From assembly GCA_016787525.1 (NCBI GenBank), contig JAEUUP010000004.1, positions 1-64,000 of the forward strand: 64,000 nt of DNA, written 5' to 3'. The stretch is from Saprospiraceae bacterium (lineage in GTDB: Bacteria; Bacteroidota; Bacteroidia; Chitinophagales; Saprospiraceae). Each line of letters opens with the position of its first letter. Within the stretch, counting starts at the first letter, position 1. The translations under genes were made by a program, and so were the position numbers. Positions 8,832-17,169 of the stretch are shown piece by piece. The notes under the pieces were generated by a model. The model was not told the DNA's origin and searched no databases. It saw only the letters and a list, made by a program, of their open reading frames with translations.

Positions 8832-9515
8832 ATGAAGAAATATTTTTTACAGAGAAAGAGAAATATCCCATTTTTGACAAAATGTCTTATCGCTCTTTAT
8901 ACGATTTTGTTTTTCAATAGTTTAGATGCGCAAGTCCGTTTTGGAGGCGGTGTTGTCGCAGGATTCAACGCATCTCAGATGGACGGCGACAATGCAGCAG
9001 GGTTCAATAAAGTGGGTGGCACGATTGGCTTGCGAGCCACTATGCAGCCGAGCGATGTCAGCAAATGGTTGTGGACTTTGGATATGTTGTTCAGTCAACG
9101 TGGCAGTCGGTCAAGTCAGAACGATGCAGGTCCCATTCGCTCTGCTACGCTCAACTATTTGGAAGTGCCGTTGTTGGTGAATTATCGCGATTGGAAAGTG
9201 ACTGACAAAAGTGGTAATGAATTTTATAAAGTTTACTTCACGGCGGGTCTAAGCTATGGGCGTTTGTTTAGCTACAAAATTAGTGATAATTTCACGCATC
9301 CAAAGGCGGTTTGGGATGTTTTTGAAAAAAATGATGTGGCTTATACGGGCGGTTTGTCTTATTTCGTGAATCGCCATTGGGGTTTCAATTGGCGTTACAC
9401 GCGGTCTGCCAATTTTTTGTTTCACCCCAAAAACCATAAAGATCAAATCGCACTCAGCACTTACCCTGCTCTGCAAGTCTATTTTTTGACGTTTCAGACG
9501 GTTTGGATGTTTTAA
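8832..9515 (+). CDS. Outer-membrane beta-barrel protein, PorT-like family
   Basis: A 227-residue barrel protein. The N terminus has a basic start and a hydrophobic core ending near NSLDAQ, followed by amphipathic strands, GGGVVAGFNASQMDGD as in Bacteroidota 'PorT family' barrels, and a terminal aromatic residue (QTVWMF) as is usual for barrels. It was not possible to tell whether it is the true T9SS component PorT. Its stop overlaps the stop of the convergent thiL gene by 4 bases (9512-9515), leaving no room for a separate terminator. It has no copy of the iterated motif. Confidence 0.85.
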   Translation: MKKYFLQRKRNIPFLTKCLIALYTILFFNSLDAQVRFGGGVVAGFNASQMDGDNAAGFNKVGGTIGLRATMQPSDVSKWLWTLDMLFSQRGSRSSQNDAGPIRSATLNYLEVPLLVNYRDWKVTDKSGNEFYKVYFTAGLSYGRLFSYKISDNFTHPKAVWDVFEKNDVAYTGGLSYFVNRHWGFNWRYTRSANFLFHPKNHKDQIALSTYPALQVYFLTFQTVWMF

Positions 9516-10543
9516 AAATGTTGCCAACCTTGCGCTGAAATGGGATGGATATTACCTCCTTTCGTGTGCAATGTGATGCCGTCTTCTTTCGGAACTATCT
9601 CGCCAGCGATGTAAATATCGGGCAGATATTTTAGCTTTTCGATATCAGAAGGATCAATTGTGAACAGCAATTCATAGTCTTCGCCACCGCTCAAGGCGCA
9701 TGTGATGGGGTCAAGTTTGAAATTAATCGCCATCATCTGAGCATCGGGATGAATCGAAACGCCTGACTCCTCGATATATGCACCAACGCCTGACTGGCGA
9801 CAAATATGATGCAATTCGGAGGCTAAACCGTCTGAAATATCCATCATTGCCGTAGGTTTGATGCCGTTTTTGCTCAGCATTTCGATAATATCTTTGCGTG
9901 CTTCGGGTTTCAGAATTTTGCCAACGAGATAGGTTTGTTGCTCCAAATCGGGTTGTACTGAGGGGTTGTCCAAATAAAGTCTTTTTTCTCTTTCTAAAAT
10001 TTGAAGACCCAAATAAGCAGCTCCTAAATCGCCCGAAATGCACACCAAATCGCCCACTTTTGCTCCATTCCGATAGACCAATTGGTCACGCTCACCTTGC
10101 CCAATCGCCGTGACGCTGATGACCAAACCGCGCGGCGAGGAGGTCGTATCGCCACCTACTAAATCCACATTGTAGGCTTTGCAAGCAGCATAAATGCCTT
10201 CGTAAATTTCCTCCACAGCCTCGACTGAGAAACGATTCGAGAGTGCTAACGAGACTGTCACTTGTTTGGGTTGAGCGTTCATGGCGTAGATGTCAGACAG
10301 ATTGACCACAATGGATTTGTAGCCCAAATGCTTCAATGGCGTGTACATCAAATCGAAATGGATGCCTTCAACGAGCAAATCGGTGGAAACAACAGTCATT
10401 TTGTCGCCGTTGTCAATCACAGCGGCATCGTCGCCAATGCTTTTGAGCGTTGAAGGATTGACAGTGATGTTTTTTTTTGCTAATCGGTCAATCAAACCAA
10501 ATTCGCCTAAAGCGGCGATTTCTGTACGTTTTTGTTCTGACAT
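9512..10543 (-). CDS. thiL: Thiamine-monophosphate kinase
   Basis: Phosphorylates thiamine monophosphate to thiamine pyrophosphate with ATP, the last step of TPP synthesis. Of 343 residues, the N terminus EFGLIDRLAKK, the metal site IGDDAAVID (41-49) and STDLLVEGIHFD (54-65), the NLSDIYAMNAQP loop, GGDTTSSP and the C-terminal ALSGGEDYELLFT (about 284-296) are all ThiL/PurM-superfamily hallmarks. The motif at 9956 lies inside the gene and encodes NPSVQP. It may be co-transcribed from the EamA gene upstream (53-base gap). No TPP riboswitch was seen in front of it. Confidence 0.95.
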   Translation of the reverse strand: MSEQKRTEIAALGEFGLIDRLAKKNITVNPSTLKSIGDDAAVIDNGDKMTVVSTDLLVEGIHFDLMYTPLKHLGYKSIVVNLSDIYAMNAQPKQVTVSLALSNRFSVEAVEEIYEGIYAACKAYNVDLVGGDTTSSPRGLVISVTAIGQGERDQLVYRNGAKVGDLVCISGDLGAAYLGLQILEREKRLYLDNPSVQPDLEQQTYLVGKILKPEARKDIIEMLSKNGIKPTAMMDISDGLASELHHICRQSGVGAYIEESGVSIHPDAQMMAINFKLDPITCALSGGEDYELLFTIDPSDIEKLKYLPDIYIAGEIVPKEDGITLHTKGGNIHPISAQGWQHF

Positions 10544-10596
10544 TGGAAAAGATTTTATTTTTTGAACGAGGTTCTACAGATTTCAGTTCAAAATCA

Positions 10597-11478
10597 TCAT
10601 TCAAATTTATTTTTTAAAAATGGATAACTCAAAACGGCGGCTAAAATAACGATTGCGCCCAAATAAAACGAAGGCGATAACTCACGATTTTCTTTTAAAA
10701 TTAAAACAGCCAACACAATGCCATAAACAGGCTCTAAATTGATGGTCAAGTTGGAGGCAAAAGCCGACAGATGCCGCAGAGTGCGAATGCCAATCCAATA
10801 CCCCAAATTGGTGCATAACAATGCTAAAATGAGCAGGTAAAACCAGTCGGATACTGAGGGGGGGATCAAAATCGCGGTTTTATCAAATTGAAAATAGAAG
10901 GGTAGTAGCAGACTCAAAAACAACCAACCACCACTCAATTCTAAGAGTGTAATACTGAGAGGGTCTGTTTGGTTCACCATTTTTTTATTCAAAATAGAAA
11001 AAACAGTGACTAAAAAAGCAGAAATAAGACCGACCATCAAGCCTAGCGTCATTTTTTCGGGCAGTGTCCCTGCGATGAACACCATCGCAGGTATGATGAC
11101 CAAGCCTAAAGTTACTTCATACCATTTGACGCTTTTTTGGAGTATGAAAGGCTCTAGAATGGAGGAAAAAAACGAAGTTGTTGCCATACAAATTAGCGCC
11201 ACTGAAGCATTTGCCAATTTGACTGCCCCATAAAAAGTCAACCAATGTATGACAACAATGCAGCCTATACCTATGTATTGCCCCACCAAACGGCGTGGCA
11301 AACGGCGCACATTCGACCACGTTTTGGAAGTCAGCAATATGAATAGACAGGTAATAAAAACACGCCACCACACAAGCGAAAGCGAAGAGAGCTGTATCAA
11401 TTGCCCTAAAATAGCCGTAAAACCCCATAAAAGAACAGCAAAATGAAGCTCTAAGTAGGCACGTTGCGTATTATTCAT
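10597..11478 (-). CDS. EamA/DMT-family membrane transporter
   Basis: A 293-residue integral membrane protein with about ten hydrophobic helices in two EamA repeats: residues about 8-135, with HFAVLLWGFTAILGQLI at the start, and about 145-288, including LEPVYGIVLAVLILKE, the typical last-but-one helix. The family exports metabolites or amino acids; the substrate cannot be read from sequence. Motif copies: 10852 (encoding PPSVSD) and a one-base variant at 10953. The start at 11478 is divergent from the peroxiredoxin gene, with 154 bases between. Confidence 0.9.
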   Translation of the reverse strand: MNNTQRAYLELHFAVLLWGFTAILGQLIQLSSLSLVWWRVFITCLFILLTSKTWSNVRRLPRRLVGQYIGIGCIVVIHWLTFYGAVKLANASVALICMATTSFFSSILEPFILQKSVKWYEVTLGLVIIPAMVFIAGTLPEKMTLGLMVGLISAFLVTVFSILNKKMVNQTDPLSITLLELSGGWLFLSLLLPFYFQFDKTAILIPPSVSDWFYLLILALLCTNLGYWIGIRTLRHLSAFASNLTINLEPVYGIVLAVLILKENRELSPSFYLGAIVILAAVLSYPFLKNKFE

Positions 11479-11632
11479 GTTTTTTGAATGGCAAAATTAA
11501 CTCATTCGTTGGTTGTGGTAATAAAAAATAAGAGCCACAAAAGTCGGTTATTAAACCAAGACAGCGTAATTTTGTTACTCGTTTTTGCATGGTCAAAAAT
11601 TAATTCACATTTAAAACTCAACCATCCAATCT

Positions 11633-12100
11633 ATGGCTATCGAAGTAGGTCAATTAGCTCCCGATTTTACGCTTTTTTCGGACGAAAAAAAGCCTGTAAC
11701 GCTCAGCGAGTTTCGCGGCAGAAATGTTGTGCTTAATTTTTTCCCCGCCGCTTATACAGGCGTTTGTACGGCGCAATTGTGTGATGCAAGGGACAATATG
11801 AAAAAATATGAGTCACTCAATGCCCAAGTTTTGGGTATTTCGGTGGATTCTCCTTTTGCTTTGGCTAAGTTTAAAGCAGATAATGAATACAATTTCCCAT
11901 TGTTGTCAGATTTCAACAAAACGGTGATTGATGCGTATGGTTTGTATTTGGAAAAATTCGTTTTTGGCATGGTTGGTGTGTCAAAACGTGCCATTTTTGT
12001 CATTGATACTGAGGGGGTCGTGCGCTATGCAGAAATAACTCCGAGCGCAGGTGATACGCCTAATTTCGCAGCAGTTCGGGCTGCTTTAGAGGCTCTTTAA
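11633..12100 (+). CDS. Peroxiredoxin (AhpC/TSA family, AhpE-like)
   Basis: Thiol peroxidase of 155 residues that reduces hydrogen peroxide or organic peroxides. The peroxidatic site is FFPAAYTGVCTAQLC with Thr42 and Cys45; Cys50 could act as resolving Cys. KRAIFVID near 119 supplies the conserved Arg. Length and absence of a C-terminal extension fit the AhpE/Bcp-like one-domain class. It is cytoplasmic (no signal peptide). A possible -7 element TAATTTTG lies at 11567-11574, but no clear TTTG box precedes it. The motif at 12007 encodes DTEG at a loop before VVRYAEI. A perfect hairpin follows the stop. Confidence 0.93.
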   Translation: MAIEVGQLAPDFTLFSDEKKPVTLSEFRGRNVVLNFFPAAYTGVCTAQLCDARDNMKKYESLNAQVLGISVDSPFALAKFKADNEYNFPLLSDFNKTVIDAYGLYLEKFVFGMVGVSKRAIFVIDTEGVVRYAEITPSAGDTPNFAAVRAALEAL

Positions 12101-12113
12101 TGCGTAAAAACGG

Positions 12114-12173
12114 TTGAACGAATGTTGAAATTTGTGGGCAAAAGAACAACTTCACACTTCAACATTCGTTCAA
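12114..12173 (+). terminator. Long-loop hairpin after the peroxiredoxin gene
   Basis: TTGAACGAATGTTGAA (12114-12129) pairs perfectly with TTCAACATTCGTTCAA (12158-12173) across a 28-base loop. No U-tract follows at once, so termination is probable but not certain. TAAATTTG at 12181-12188 could be a -7 element for clpS. Confidence 0.55.
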
Positions 12174-12266
12174 AATACCGTAAATTTGTTTTTAAATTTA
12201 AAAGTTTTCACAAGCTTTTTATATACATTCGTTAATCATTATTAATCAATCATTTATCTCGATTTC

Positions 12267-12602
12267 ATGAATCCATTTTATTCAAGCATTGATATTGATG
12301 TTGAAGAAGATATTGACATTGACTTAGAGAGTGAGTTGTCTGATATCGGCACAGGCGATGCGGCCTATTTGATTGTGTTCAATGACGATGTCAACACATT
12401 CGATTGGGTCATTCAGTCATTTATGGAAGTACTAGACTATCCTGCTGACCAATCGGAGCAATTGGCGATGATGATTCATTTGAAGGGTAAAGCAACAGTC
12501 AAAACTGCGCCTTTGTCAGTTTTGAGACCTAAACGCGAAGCTTTATGCGAAAGAAAATTGTCTGCAGTGATTGAAGGCGGGAGCGATGAGTCAGATAAGT
12601 GA
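12267..12602 (+). CDS. clpS: ATP-dependent Clp protease adaptor ClpS
   Basis: N-end-rule adaptor that hands proteins with destabilising N-terminal residues to ClpAP/ClpCP. The core YLIVFNDDVNTFDWVIQSF (about 32-50) holds the family NDD motif and the substrate-binding pocket; MMIHLKGKATVKTAPL (70-85) matches the conserved H.KG.A segment. The 111 residues include an acidic N-terminal tail (residues 6-26, rich in Asp and Glu) that ClpS proteins use to enter the Clp pore. It stands alone between hairpins. Confidence 0.93.
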   Translation: MNPFYSSIDIDVEEDIDIDLESELSDIGTGDAAYLIVFNDDVNTFDWVIQSFMEVLDYPADQSEQLAMMIHLKGKATVKTAPLSVLRPKREALCERKLSAVIEGGSDESDK

Positions 12603-12632
12603 TTTTTAAACATAAAGACAAGACTTATCTAT

Positions 12633-12679
12633 ACGAAACATCCCGAATGCTCTAACATGGAGCATTCGGGATATTTCGT
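12633..12679. terminator. Terminator between clpS and tcdA
   Basis: ACGAAACATCCCGAATGCTC (12633-12652) pairs with GAGCATTCGGGATATTTCGT (12660-12679) with one G-U-type mismatch, followed by TTTTTATG. A second, imperfect inverted repeat spans about 12690-12743 (GTGCAGATTTTT facing AAAAATCTGTGCA). The flanking genes converge, so both probably end here. Confidence 0.85.
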
Positions 12680-12761
12680 TTTTATGCTATTGTGCAGATT
12701 TTTCGATTATTGAATTCAAAATTCAATCTAAAAATCTGTGCAATCTAAGGCTGAAAACGGA

Positions 12762-13559
12762 TCAAGACTTATTTTGCCATTCCATCCGCTTCTTTTTCAT
12801 CTCATCAAGTTGTTTGTTCTTGTGTAAAGGCACTTTTTGACCCAATAGTTCGCGAATCACAACCGATGCACACACACCACCGAAAGCTGCGGGAATGTAA
12901 GAAATCGTACCATAAGCCGATTTTTTAAAATTAGAACCATCTGTCATCATCAGCGAATCTTTCACGGCAGGCTCATCGCTGAAAACGGCAATAACACCTC
13001 TCCGAACCCCTTTTTTCTTCAATCTTTTGCGAATTTGGAGCGCAAAATGGTCAGTGTAAGTATCGTAGAGGTCAGCGACTTTGATGCGGGTTGGGTCCAT
13101 TTTGCCACCAGCACCCATCGAACTGACGAGATTCAGACCATTCCGTTTGGCTGAGGCTATCAAATACAGTTTAGGCGTGACGCTGTCAATGCAATCCATC
13201 ACATAATCGTATTTAGCCGCTTGACAAATCTCTTCCGCTTTGTCGGGCGTTAAAAAATCTTTTCTGACGTGCAAAATGATTTCAGGATTTATGGCAGCTA
13301 ATCGCTCCGCCATCCATTCCGCTTTCGATACCCCATGAGTCGTCGCCAAAGCGGGCAATTGTCGGTTGCGATTGGTCGGGTCAACCACATCGCCATCCAC
13401 AATGGTCATCTCGCCGACACCTGCGCGAGCGATAAACTCGGCAGCAAATGACCCAACACCACCCAAACCAACGACCAAAACGTGTGCTTTATTCAATTGT
13501 TTGACACCGCCCGAACCTACGAGCAAGGTTGTCCGCGACAACCAACTTAAATCCGACAT
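12762..13559 (-). CDS. tcdA: tRNA threonylcarbamoyladenosine dehydratase
   Basis: E1-like enzyme that converts t6A37 of tRNA to the cyclic form ct6A with ATP. The 265 residues show VVGLGGVGSFAAEFIARAGV (29-48) for ATP binding, the E1-type Arg in RNRQLPAL, and MDCIDSVTPKLYLIASAKRN. The C-terminal YIPAAFGGVCASVVIRELLG matches the TcdA (YgdL) branch rather than MoeB/ThiF, because the catalytic Cys and zinc Cys pairs of those are missing. Monocistronic by context: terminator before, 480 bases of non-coding sequence behind its start, with the motif copy at 13611. Confidence 0.93.
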   Translation of the reverse strand: MSDLSWLSRTTLLVGSGGVKQLNKAHVLVVGLGGVGSFAAEFIARAGVGEMTIVDGDVVDPTNRNRQLPALATTHGVSKAEWMAERLAAINPEIILHVRKDFLTPDKAEEICQAAKYDYVMDCIDSVTPKLYLIASAKRNGLNLVSSMGAGGKMDPTRIKVADLYDTYTDHFALQIRKRLKKKGVRRGVIAVFSDEPAVKDSLMMTDGSNFKKSAYGTISYIPAAFGGVCASVVIRELLGQKVPLHKNKQLDEMKKKRMEWQNKS

Positions 13560-14039
13560 ATTTCGATTGATTATTTTTTTAGTTGTATTAAAAAACGTGC
13601 GAAATTAATACCCCTCAGTATTTTTTGAATAAAATGTATAAAATTTAAGTGTTTTATTTGATGATAAAGCCTATTTCGCCTGCTTGAAGCTATTTTTAAC
13701 CTGAGCATTAAGGCAATATTAATTGATTTAGAGGCTCTGTTGTTTTTACCTACCAAAATTTTTGGTTGCGAGAATGTGCCTTTCGTGATGAAAATTTTGA
13801 AAAAAAAGGTAAAACATTAAAAAGCCCTTGAACTGAGAGGCAATTGAGGACAGCTCTTTTAAGTTTGCGAAGAGTGCCTATACCTTTGTGGCAGAAATTT
13901 TAGTTATTGTGATTTCGACGTTAAGCCTTTCAAAAGAGGTGCGACACAAAACTGAAAAAGAAAAAAACGATTGAAATTTGCCGGCAACAATTGTTTATTT
14001 ATATCACTTGATTGTTTAACAAATTAAAAATTCAAAGTT
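13560..14039. other. Intergenic region between divergent tcdA and an exported protein
   Basis: It contains the iterated motif at 13611-13620 and a possible -7 element TACCTTTG at 13881-13888 for the gene at 14040, although the nearest TTTG (13864-13867) is only 13 bases away. No convincing open reading frame or RNA gene was seen. Confidence 0.5.
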
Positions 14040-14645
14040 ATGAAATCAAAATTTTTGTTTTTAGCTACTTTGGTCGCCGTACTTTTTACTGCTCAAACAC
14101 CTGCAACAGCGTCTGTTCCATCATTCAGCGCCGACAATGTGAGTTTCAGCACCAAGGACAAAACTTTTAAAGTCAGTATCCGTAACATGGCGGCAGAAAC
14201 AGTATCAATTTATTTAGAAGATATTCAAGGCATCGTTTTGGTCAACGAAACACTCGAAACAGCACCCAATTTCGTAAAAGCGTATCGTCTTGAAAATCTG
14301 CCTATTGGCAAATACCAATTCACCGTCAAACGCAATGGCTACAAAGTTGTGCAACCGTTTGACATCACACTTTCAAGCATTAATTTGTCTGAAACTGACA
14401 AAATTCAAACGCTTTTGCCCTCAATTCTACAAAAAGAGGACAAAATCACGGTGAAATCTTTTGCTAAAAAGGGTGATAAAACGACGGTTCGTATTCTGAG
14501 CAACGATGGTGCTTTGTTACTTGAGAAAGAATATACGGATGAGATTCTGTGCAAAACCTTCGATTTGTCAAGTTTGCCTAAAGGTATCTACTTTTTTGAG
14601 GTTGCGACCGATGAACAAGAAGAGTATTTCACAGTTGTTCATTAA
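14040..14645 (+). CDS. Small exported protein, two beta-sandwich-like modules
   Basis: A 201-residue exported protein of unknown function. A signal peptide (residues 1-24, ending ATAS) is followed by two modules of similar shape: residues about 30-115 (FKVSIRNMAAETVSIYLED ... LPIGKYQFTVKRNG) and 133-201 (ITVKSFAKKGDKTTVRILS ... LPKGIYFFEVATD). Each has the 'L..G.Y.F.V' closing strand seen in Por-secretion-tail-like and DUF3244 domains. The C terminus lacks the basic last residues of a functional T9SS tail, so secretion by T9SS is unclear. It has its own terminator downstream. Confidence 0.8.
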   Translation: MKSKFLFLATLVAVLFTAQTPATASVPSFSADNVSFSTKDKTFKVSIRNMAAETVSIYLEDIQGIVLVNETLETAPNFVKAYRLENLPIGKYQFTVKRNGYKVVQPFDITLSSINLSETDKIQTLLPSILQKEDKITVKSFAKKGDKTTVRILSNDGALLLEKEYTDEILCKTFDLSSLPKGIYFFEVATDEQEEYFTVVH

Positions 14646-14683
14646 TTTTTTAGCTATCAAATCAACCACATTATAAAAATCGC

Positions 14684-14712
14684 AAGGGGCAACTGAAGCA
14701 CAGTTGCCCCTT
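14684..14712. terminator. Terminator between convergent genes
   Basis: AAGGGGCAACTG (14684-14695) pairs perfectly with CAGTTGCCCCTT (14701-14712) around AAGCA, followed by CATTTTTA. It lies between the exported protein (+) and the lipoprotein (-). Confidence 0.85.
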
Positions 14713-14717
14713 CATTT

Positions 14718-15242
14718 TTACTTCATATTTTTCATTGCCGTTTCTGCTGCTTTAGCATTGTCAATCGCAGATGCTATTTTTGAGCAATCTACTTTCATCA
14801 AAACATCTTGTGCTTTGGCGGTTTCGGGCGATTTTATTACAACTTTATCCCCTTTTTCGACCAATTCGCCTTCCATTTTACTCAATTTATCGCCTTCCAA
14901 CTTCAACAACAGTTCTTCAGTTTGTATGCTGCCTTCGATCATCATTTTCCAATCTACGGTAATCATTTCGCCTTTTTTTACGCCATTTTCCAAAACACCA
15001 TGCCCACCATCTTTTTCAAATGGACTCCAATCAAAATACCCTTTTACCTTATCGCCTTCGATGATAAGTTGACAAGATGTAACATCTTGCTTGTATTTGA
15101 ACTCAAAACAAAGCGTATCGGCAACGACTGCGGCAGGTGAAGCAGGCAATGCCCCATTAGGTTTCGACGATTCAGCAGTGTTATTTTGGCAACCGATGAG
15201 TGTTGCGCTGAACATTAAAAGAGAGAAAAAGGATTTTTTCAT
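14718..15242 (-). CDS. Lipoprotein of unknown function
   Basis: A 174-residue predicted lipoprotein. I start it at the internal ATG (15242) because this gives MKKSFFSLLMFSATLIGC, a signal peptide with a lipobox ending in Cys18; the longer frame up to 15302 would bury it behind 20 extra residues. The mature part carries a beta-rich stretch, CFEFKYKQDVTSCQLIIEGD, then FDWSPFEKDGGHG, and a lysine-rich C terminus. No catalytic motif was recognised. Similar small lipoproteins of unknown function are common in Bacteroidota. Confidence 0.8.
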   Translation of the reverse strand: MKKSFFSLLMFSATLIGCQNNTAESSKPNGALPASPAAVVADTLCFEFKYKQDVTSCQLIIEGDKVKGYFDWSPFEKDGGHGVLENGVKKGEMITVDWKMMIEGSIQTEELLLKLEGDKLSKMEGELVEKGDKVVIKSPETAKAQDVLMKVDCSKIASAIDNAKAAETAMKNMK

Positions 15243-15349
15243 TTGTGAAAATATTGTTTTATTAAGTAATAAGAAATAAGCTTTCGCGTGTTTGATACCC
15301 ACTGTTTTGCACTATGCGCAAAAGACGTACTTTGAAAGTTTTTCTATTG

Positions 15350-15480
15350 GAGCGAGCGATTTTTTGATTAAAATTTTGCCAAAGCCAAAATTTTAATCAA
15401 AAAATCGCTCGCGCCTCAAAGTCCTTTTCGCCGCCAAAGGCGGCGTTTGAAATGCACGAAAACTTATTTTTGACTACTTA
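15350..15480 (+). repeat. Dispersed structured repeat, copy 2
   Basis: This is the second copy of the element at 11-136. It starts with a perfect 27-bp inverted repeat (15352-15378 against 15386-15412, 7-base loop; arms begin GCGAGCGATTTTTTGATTAA), then CGCCGCCAAAGGCGGCG (15429-15445), then the conserved tail to 15480. The 3' 65 bases are the best conserved part. The remaining bases to the GNAT gene at 15877 are AT-rich and hold nothing I can support; the short frames there lack family features. Confidence 0.8.
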
Positions 15481-15876
15481 AAATAAATGATAAAGATCGA
15501 AAATATTGTTATAAAATGTTTTTAATTAACTGCGTTTCAAAAAAAAAGGGCAAATTCACATTGAATTGGTATATACGAAATACGCATTCAAATTACCTCT
15601 CTTCATTGAGCGGTAATAAAGGTAAAAAAAAATGCAAAAGCAGAACAACAATCAGAATTTTATATTACTATTTATACGCAAACAGTTTCTCAGAAATCAG
15701 TTTGACTGGCTCATAATTTTGAAATAATGACTCTTTTTTCATAGATTTAGCCCAATATAAATTTTAGCGATGGAAAAACATTTATTGCTCGGATTGAAGA
15801 AAGCAAATTTTGTACGATGCTTGTCAATCACATATTGTTTGAACCTGAATCTAATTAGTGAACTAAAAAATACAAT

Positions 15877-16308
15877 ATGAATATCATAGAAGTTGATTTT
15901 GCAACACCTGAATACGATGACACAGTGCGTTTGCGCCATAAAATCCTACGTGCGCCTTTAAACTTAGATTTTTCGGCAGAGGAAATGGCAAAAGAATTTA
16001 CAGATATTCACTTAGCTGCTTACGATTTGGCTTGGATACTGAGGGGGTGCTTAGTGCTGACTCTAAAAACTGATAAAGTGCTGAAAATGAGACAAGTAGC
16101 TGTAGATTTGGATGCGCAAAAACAAGGTATTGGTCAAGCGATGGTGCGAAAAAGTGAAGCTATTGCAAAGGTGAGAGGTTTTGAACGAATGGAGTTGAAT
16201 GCTCGTGATACGGCTGTGCCTTTTTACGAAAAATTGGGCTACCATACTGAGGGGGGGATGTTTGAAGAGGTTTCTATTCCTCATTTCAAAATGGCGAAAG
16301 ATTTGTAA
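15877..16308 (+). CDS. GNAT family N-acetyltransferase
   Basis: A 143-residue acetyl-CoA-dependent N-acetyltransferase. Motif A reads RQVAVDLDAQKQGIGQAMV (about 71-89), with Q-x-x-G-x-G for the CoA pyrophosphate; the C-terminal NARDTAVPFYEKLGYHTEG is motif B. The substrate is unknown. Two motif copies sit inside the gene, at 16037 (WILRG) and 16245 (HTEGG, with a G7 run). Both lie at exposed loops, as expected for a tolerated insertion or substitution. The next gene starts 60 bases downstream on the same strand. Confidence 0.9.
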   Translation: MNIIEVDFATPEYDDTVRLRHKILRAPLNLDFSAEEMAKEFTDIHLAAYDLAWILRGCLVLTLKTDKVLKMRQVAVDLDAQKQGIGQAMVRKSEAIAKVRGFERMELNARDTAVPFYEKLGYHTEGGMFEEVSIPHFKMAKDL

Positions 16309-16367
16309 GTTCCTTTGTTGTGCAACCAGATGGGGCTTTTTTTGTTTGGTGTAAAAATGAATTTTTT

Positions 16368-17072
16368 ATGAAAAACAAAAATATCTTAATTATCGGTGCA
16401 AGCTCGGGTATCGGTAAAAACCTTGCAGAGCAACTCACGGCACAAGGTACGCAAATTTTTACAGCCTCTCGTCACAATGGGAATACCCCCTCAGTGTCGC
16501 ACCTTGATTTTGATGTGCAAAATACTGATTTTCAGTCACTTAGCTCTTTGCCCGATGTCCTTCATGGCGTAGCTTATTGTCCTGGGAGTATCAATCTGAA
16601 ACCCTTTCATCGTTTGTCATTAGATGATTTTCGTCAGGACTTTCACATCAATGTACTGGGTGCAGTGGGCGTATTACAAGCAGTGTTACCCAAACTCAAA
16701 CGTGCAGGTGGCGCGAGTGTGGTACTTTTCAGCACTGTTGCGGTGCAAACAGGTATGGGTTTCCATTCATCCATAGCTGCCGCAAAAGGAGCGATTGAGG
16801 GTTTGACACGGGCTTTGGCAGCAGAATGGGCGATGCAACACATTCGCGTTAATGCTATTGCACCATCTTTGACGGATACGCCTTTGGCAAAAAACTTGCT
16901 GGCAACGGATGAAAAAAGGGAAGCATCGGGTCGGCGGCATCCGATTGGACGGTTTGGGACACCTGCGGATGTGGCTTCGATGGCAAAATTCCTTCTGAGT
17001 GATGAAGCGAGTTGGATTACGGGACAGATTTTTGGTGTTGATGGCGGTTTGGGTGCGATTCGGAATGTATAA
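16368..17072 (+). CDS. SDR-family protein with non-canonical active site
   Basis: A short-chain dehydrogenase/reductase fold of 234 residues. I place the start at the ATG at 16368 because MKNKNILIIGASSGIGKN puts the TGxxxGxG-type cofactor loop at the usual distance; an in-frame ATG at 16320 adds 16 unlikely residues. VRVNAIAPSLTDTPLA and DGGLG are classic SDR motifs. The catalytic YxxxK is altered: the segment reads FHSSIAAAKGAIEG, with Ile where Tyr is expected, while Lys remains. It may act on an unusual substrate, use another acid, or be non-catalytic. A motif variant (CCCCTCAGTG) is at 16487. Confidence 0.9.
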   Translation: MKNKNILIIGASSGIGKNLAEQLTAQGTQIFTASRHNGNTPSVSHLDFDVQNTDFQSLSSLPDVLHGVAYCPGSINLKPFHRLSLDDFRQDFHINVLGAVGVLQAVLPKLKRAGGASVVLFSTVAVQTGMGFHSSIAAAKGAIEGLTRALAAEWAMQHIRVNAIAPSLTDTPLAKNLLATDEKREASGRRHPIGRFGTPADVASMAKFLLSDEASWITGQIFGVDGGLGAIRNV

Positions 17073-17079
17073 ATTAAAC

Positions 17080-17166
17080 AGCTATGGATTGCACCAATTA
17101 ACGGATTTTACGAATGACTTAACGCTATTTTTTCGTAAAATCCCTTAATTGGTGCAATCCATAGCT
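17080..17166. terminator. 35-bp inverted repeat between convergent genes
   Basis: Positions 17080-17114 pair with 17132-17166 with one mismatch in 35 (arms read AGCTATGGATTGCACCAATT and onward), around a 17-base loop, then CTTTTAATC. It separates the SDR gene (+) from the cargo gene (-) and can terminate both. Its length is unusual for a simple terminator, so it may be a small mobile palindromic repeat. Confidence 0.7.
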
Positions 17167-17169
17167 CTT

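Noticed and set aside
9512-10543. TPP riboswitch for thiL
   Set aside because: No THI-box sequence (CUGAGA with its partner) was seen upstream of 10543; the CTGAG match in the window belongs to the iterated motif.
15516-15716. 66-codon plus-strand frame
   Set aside because: Low-complexity Lys/Ser/Tyr-rich product with no signal, family motif or good start context.
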